This document shows, one piece after another, positions 60,304 through 64,000 of a stretch of 64,000 bases of DNA. Numbering within the stretch: the first letter of the stretch is position 1; every line of letters starts with the position of its first letter. The notes under the pieces are model-generated. The model saw nothing but the letters and a program-made list of their open reading frames with translations, had not been told where the DNA came from and did no database searches. The translations under genes were made by a program, and so were the position numbers. This DNA is from CAZGUH01 sp964529005 (GTDB lineage Bacteria; Actinomycetota; Acidimicrobiia; Acidimicrobiales; Ilumatobacteraceae), in contig CAZGUH010000004.1 in the NCBI GenBank assembly GCA_964529005.1, positions 1 through 64,000 of the forward strand, given 5' to 3'.

Positions 60304-62541
60304 TCAGTGCCGTGGTGAGACGGCGGGCGCCGGCCCCTGCCCGTTGACGCCCGCGCTCGCCGACGTGATGCTGCTGCTGGCTCCTTCCAGGAACACGGAG
60401 CGAAGGAGGTCGGGCCGCGCCAACAGGTCGGCGGACCTGCCGTCGAATCGCACTTCGCCCTTCTCCATGAAGTAGGCGTGATGGGCGACGGAGAGCGCGA
60501 CGTTCACCGACTGCTCCACCAGCACGACCGCCGTGCCGGCGGCATTGATCCGTCGCACCATCTCGAGCAGATCGCCGACCACCTTCGGCGCCAACCCGAG
60601 CGACAGCTCGTCGATGAGCAGGAGGCGCGGCCGGACGATGAACGCGGTCGCCAGACCGAGCATCTGCTGCTCGCCACCCGACAGCGTGGATGCAAGCTGT
60701 CCGCGCCGTTCGGCGAGCCGAGGGAACGCATCGAAGGCGGCGTCGATCCCCGACTCGATGGCGCGACGGTCGCGCCCGTGCGTGTAGGCGAGGACGCGCA
60801 AGTTCTCCGCGACCGTCATCGGCCCGAACACGGCACGGCCACCTGGCACCTGGCTGATGCCGAGGCGCACGCGTCGCTCGGCGTCGATGTAGGTGACGTC
60901 GTGTCCACGGAAGCGGACGCTGCCGCGGCTGGGCAGACCGAATCCGGAGACGACCCGCAGGAGGGTGGACTTCCCTGCGCCGTTCGTGCCGAGAAGGGCG
61001 ATCATCTCGCCCTCTTCGACGGTGAAGTCGACACCGAACAGGACCTGCAGCTGACCGTAGGAGAAGTCCACGCCGCGACAGCTCAACATCGGCAGGCGCG
61101 TTCCTTGGCGCGCCAGAGCGGTGATCTCCTCCTCCTCGATCACCTCGTCGATCATCCGATCCAGGTCGGAGTCGACCGAGCGCGCCGCGGAGTGCAGCAG
61201 GAACCCCGAACCGATGCCGGGCAACGCGAGCGAGAGGATCGCGCCCGCCGCTCCGAAGCGCCGGTCGATGCCACTGAGCAGCGCCACGCCGGCGACGCCG
61301 CCCACCCCGCTCGTGAACAGGCCGGTCAAGGCACCGAGATGGGGGCGCATCTGCGCCGGGACGACGGAGTACATCGGCAGCGTCATCGCCGGGGTCATGA
61401 CGGTCAAGACGCCCATGCCGGCGCCGAAGAGCACAACCATGAGCACGAAGAAGGGCGCGAACAGCGCGAGCGCGATGCTGACGATGCCGACGCCCATCAA
61501 CCATCCCGCCAGCCTCAGCAGGCCCGCGGGATCGCGGCGGAAGATCTGCTCGCCCCGGTTGCCGAAGAGGCGCAAGCCGACGATGCCGAAGATCGGCAAC
61601 GCGGCGAAGAACAGCGACCGTGCCCCCGAGCCCATCCCCCAGCGCTCCTGGAGGAAGAACGCCAGGTACGTCAGGAACGGCGCCAGGAACATGCCGAGCA
61701 CGGCGAAGGCCGCCAAGGTCCGCCGGATCGTCGGGACCATCCACAGCCTGCGGGCGATCTCGAAGAACCGCAGGCTGACGTCGACGTCGGCGGGCGAGTC
61801 GGCCTCGCCGGCGTCCGTGCGCACGAGCGCGCGGATCTTGCCGGTGTCGTGGGCGCCGAAGCCGGGATCGCGCAGCCGCAGAGCGATGACGGCGGCGGTG
61901 AAGGCGAGCACGCCGGCGGCGAGGAAGACGCCGCGCCAGGTGAGCGCGAGCACCGCCGTGCAGAGCCCGATCACCGCAGGCCCGGCGATCTCACCGACGT
62001 TGTCGAACCCGCGGTAGAAGGACATGATCCGGACGCGCGTGACGGGTGGATAGCTGTCGAGCAGCAGGGGCTGGTGCACGGTCCTGACCGATGCGGTCGC
62101 CGCTCCGGCGAGAACCGCCACGGCGAGCAATCCCCAGACCGAGATCACGAACGCGGTCATCGCCGTGAGCACCGCCCAGACGAACGCGGTCGCGACGCTC
62201 ACCAGGGCGCGCCGTGCCCGTCGCTGGACGATCGCCGCGACCGGCAATGCCGCCATGGTCACGACGAGCGTCTTGACGAGCAGCACCATCGTGTACGCCG
62301 GCCGCGAGATGCCGAGCGCGCCGGTGATCTCCGGCCCCATGATCACGATCACGGAGGTGTGCAACTGGTCGACCGCGGCGAGCAGCCCGAGAGCGACGGC
62401 CGGGTAGAACGATGCGCCGCTGGCGCGCATCGCCGGGCGCAGCGGTCCTGCGTCCTGCGATCCGGTGACGCCGAGCTCTTCGCGCGCGCTCGCGCGCAGT
62501 CGCTCGGCGGCCGCGCGAACCGGATCCTTCTCCTGTGCCAT
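60304..62541 (-). CDS. MFS permease fused to a LivF-type ABC ATPase (copy 2)
   Basis: A 745-residue chimera paralogous to the protein at 38270-40477 over its whole length. Residues about 45-452 are an MFS permease (RRARRALVSV loop; DPGFGAHDTGKIRALV central loop), followed by the acidic linker DLDRMIDEVIEEEEIT and a LivF ATPase (about 487-730) with Walker A GTNGAGKST (518-526), signature LSGGEQQ (620-626) and Walker B LLIDE (641-645). Its ATG shares one base with the LivM-LivG fusion stop (TGATG), so LivF is here covalently tied to an MFS protein and LivG to LivM. The C-terminal 20 residues are a Pro/Ala/Ser tail. Cargo unknown. Confidence 0.9.
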   Translation of the reverse strand: MAQEKDPVRAAAERLRASAREELGVTGSQDAGPLRPAMRASGASFYPAVALGLLAAVDQLHTSVIVIMGPEITGALGISRPAYTMVLLVKTLVVTMAALPVAAIVQRRARRALVSVATAFVWAVLTAMTAFVISVWGLLAVAVLAGAATASVRTVHQPLLLDSYPPVTRVRIMSFYRGFDNVGEIAGPAVIGLCTAVLALTWRGVFLAAGVLAFTAAVIALRLRDPGFGAHDTGKIRALVRTDAGEADSPADVDVSLRFFEIARRLWMVPTIRRTLAAFAVLGMFLAPFLTYLAFFLQERWGMGSGARSLFFAALPIFGIVGLRLFGNRGEQIFRRDPAGLLRLAGWLMGVGIVSIALALFAPFFVLMVVLFGAGMGVLTVMTPAMTLPMYSVVPAQMRPHLGALTGLFTSGVGGVAGVALLSGIDRRFGAAGAILSLALPGIGSGFLLHSAARSVDSDLDRMIDEVIEEEEITALARQGTRLPMLSCRGVDFSYGQLQVLFGVDFTVEEGEMIALLGTNGAGKSTLLRVVSGFGLPSRGSVRFRGHDVTYIDAERRVRLGISQVPGGRAVFGPMTVAENLRVLAYTHGRDRRAIESGIDAAFDAFPRLAERRGQLASTLSGGEQQMLGLATAFIVRPRLLLIDELSLGLAPKVVGDLLEMVRRINAAGTAVVLVEQSVNVALSVAHHAYFMEKGEVRFDGRSADLLARPDLLRSVFLEGASSSITSASAGVNGQGPAPAVSPRH

Positions 62542-64000
62542 CAGCTCTGCGCTCCCGCGGGGTGCGTCAGCTGCCCGGACCGCTGCAAGGCGATCTGGTC
62601 GGCGCCGAGATACGAAGAGATGACGAGCGGATCCTCGCTAATCGTGGCCGGCGGCCCCTCGGCGATCACCCGTCCGGAGTCCATCGCCATCACCCGTGAC
62701 GACAATCCCATCAGCAGCGGGATGTCGTGCTCGATCACGATCATCGAGCAGGCGAGGTGATCGCGCAGCGTCGTCAGCAGCGAGCCGAGCGCCTCGCTCT
62801 CACGCTGCGCGAGGCCCGACGACGGCTCGTCGAGGAGCAGAACGGTGGGTTCGAGCGCCACGACGCAGGCCAGCTCGGCGATGCGGCGGGTGCCGGTGGA
62901 GAGCTCCTGGATCTGCTTGTCGCGAAATCGATCGAGGCCCATCAGGGCGACGATCTCTCGTGCCTCGTCCTTCTTGCGACGCTCGAGGCGCTGGCGGCCG
63001 AGGACGGACATCATCACCTTCGTCGGCTCCCGGCGCTCGAACGACAGCGCCACAGTCTCCAGGACCGTGAGGGTCGGGAACAGCGCTGCGTCCTGGAACG
63101 AGCGGATCAGCCCGAGATGCGCCCGCGCCTCCGGTGGCAGGCGCTCGATGCGCCGCCCGGCGAACTCGATGCGCCCGGCGTCGGGCGTCGTGAACCCGCT
63201 CAGCAGCTCGAAGAGAGTGGTCTTGCCGGCGCCGTTGGGCCCCATCAGGCCCAAGATCTCGCCGCTGTCGAGCGACAGGTCCACCTCGTTCACGGCCCGG
63301 ATGCCGCCGTAGCGCTTGGTCAACCCCTGAGCCCGCAGCACGACGCCGCCGGACTCGGGCCCCGCCTTGGGACGCAACTGCGGCGTGTGCGCGGCGATCT
63401 GCCCGGGCGTGTCACCGCTGGTGTCGCGCGACTCGATCGCGACGGGATCGAGGCCGTTGCGTCGCGCCAGCCAGTGGATCAGGCGGCGGCGCGGGCCGCT
63501 CAACAGCTGGGCGATGCCGCCGGGGAAGTACAGGATCAGCACCAGCCATCCCAGTGCGGAGGCGGCCGTCCCGGCGTTGTCCAGCGGCCAGATCCGCGGG
63601 ATGCCGATGACGTAGAACGCGCCCAGCAGCGGCCCGGAGAGGATGCCGATGCCGCCCAGCACGGTCAACGCCACCGTGTTGATGCTCGTGATGACGTCGA
63701 AGCTGTCGGCGACGACGAAGGTCAGCATGTGGGCGTAGACCGAACCGGCCAGCCCGGCCAGGACTCCCGCGATCGCGAAGCCCTGGATCTTGACGATCGG
63801 CGCCGCCACACCGAACGCGCGGGCGCCGTCCTCGTTGTCTCGAACAGCACGGAGCCGCAGTCCGACCGCGCCCTTCCAGACCCGGCTGGCGAGCCACAGC
63901 CCGATGAGGAGCACACCGAGCGTCCAGAAGTAGTAATGCCGGGTCGACGCGAACGAGATCGGTCCGAACTCGGGTCGTCCCGGGCTGAGTCCGTCACCGA
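62541..64000 (-). CDS. LivM permease fused to LivG ATPase (5' end outside window)
   Basis: The frame is open to the window edge, so the N-terminus is missing. The visible part has the C-terminal half of a LivM permease (ISFASTRHYYFWTLG, then the Liv EAA-type segment AVRDNEDGARAFGV, LGGIGILSGPLLGAF and ILYFPGGIAQLL), a linker of about 50 residues, and a complete LivG ATPase with Walker A GPNGAGKTT, signature LSTGTRRIAELAC, Walker B LLLDEPSSGLA and switch histidine VIEHDI. Single-chain LivM-LivG proteins occur in actinobacteria. Coupled by TGATG to the MFS-LivF gene. A LivH permease and binding protein are expected upstream, beyond 64000. Confidence 0.9.
   Translation of the reverse strand, partial: GDGLSPGRPEFGPISFASTRHYYFWTLGVLLIGLWLASRVWKGAVGLRLRAVRDNEDGARAFGVAAPIVKIQGFAIAGVLAGLAGSVYAHMLTFVVADSFDVITSINTVALTVLGGIGILSGPLLGAFYVIGIPRIWPLDNAGTAASALGWLVLILYFPGGIAQLLSGPRRRLIHWLARRNGLDPVAIESRDTSGDTPGQIAAHTPQLRPKAGPESGGVVLRAQGLTKRYGGIRAVNEVDLSLDSGEILGLMGPNGAGKTTLFELLSGFTTPDAGRIEFAGRRIERLPPEARAHLGLIRSFQDAALFPTLTVLETVALSFERREPTKVMMSVLGRQRLERRKKDEAREIVALMGLDRFRDKQIQELSTGTRRIAELACVVALEPTVLLLDEPSSGLAQRESEALGSLLTTLRDHLACSMIVIEHDIPLLMGLSSRVMAMDSGRVIAEGPPATISEDPLVISSYLGADQIALQRSGQLTHPAGAQS

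Noticed and set aside
1..64000. CRISPR array, tRNA or rRNA genes, insertion sequences
   Set aside because: No regularly spaced repeats, no recognisable tRNA/rRNA segments and no transposase-like frames were seen by reading; a covariance-model scan was not possible.

Overview
The window is high-GC DNA with very dense gene packing: start and stop codons overlap as ATGA, GTGA, TTGA or TGATG, and GTG starts are common. It is rich in acyl-CoA ligases, SCP-x thiolases, OB-fold acyl-CoA partner proteins, TetR and GntR regulators, and Liv-type transporters. This suggests a free-living heterotrophic actinobacterium, possibly of an Acidimicrobiia-like lineage. The placement is inferred from gene content only. 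No rRNA, tRNA, CRISPR array or insertion sequence was found.

Layout. (1) 330-6410, minus strand: a molybdenum hydroxylase of the CO/xanthine dehydrogenase family (large, small and medium subunits), a PrpE-type acyl-CoA synthetase and a small hypothetical protein. (2) 6491-14475, plus strand, divergent from (1): a luciferase-like flavin monooxygenase, an acetoin/pyruvate-dehydrogenase-type E1 alpha/beta and E2, an SDR, an acyl-CoA dehydrogenase and an acyl-CoA ligase. (3) 14479-17205, minus: TetR regulator, acyl-CoA ligase and SnoaL-like protein. (4) 17377-24549, plus: a branched-chain-amino-acid-type ABC importer with a fused LivH-LivM permease, then an SCP-x thiolase and an alpha/beta hydrolase. 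Regions 1-4 look like one catabolic island for an unidentified organic acid or hydrophobic carbon source. Three of its promoters share a TATAC-N3-GTATA operator.

(5) 24563-27403: SMP-30 lactonase, enolase-superfamily sugar-acid dehydratase and a GntR regulator. (6) 27608-33466: an Ltp2-like thiolase-fold protein with an OB-fold partner, an atypical enoyl-CoA hydratase, a tandem-TetR regulator, and a second thiolase/OB-fold pair. (7) 33603-34631: an RlmN-family radical SAM enzyme. (8) 34636-42281, minus: erythromycin-esterase-like protein, lipoprotein, an MFS permease fused to a LivF-type ABC ATPase, and a heterodimeric ABC exporter with one degenerate ATP site. (9) 42390-46031, minus: SCP2/PhyH-like protein, FAD oxidoreductase and a Tat-exported PhoX/DUF839 protein.

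(10) 46138-56261: GH106-like hydrolase, a second near-identical GntR regulator, and a GH3-like protein translationally coupled to a complete branched-chain 2-oxoacid dehydrogenase complex (E1 alpha, E1 beta, E2, E3). (11) 56244-64000, minus: a LivM-LivG fusion that runs off the window, a second MFS-LivF fusion, acyl-CoA ligase, zinc alcohol dehydrogenase, SDR and cupin.

Two points stand out. First, there are two paralogous MFS-LivF chimeric transporters, one coupled by TGATG to a LivM-LivG chimera. Second, a 17-bp operator family (ATCGA-N3-TCGAT core) recurs at seven promoters across regions 1, 5, 8 and 10, apparently read by the two paralogous GntR regulators and linking sugar catabolism, the 2-oxoacid dehydrogenase operon and the first chimeric transporter operon.
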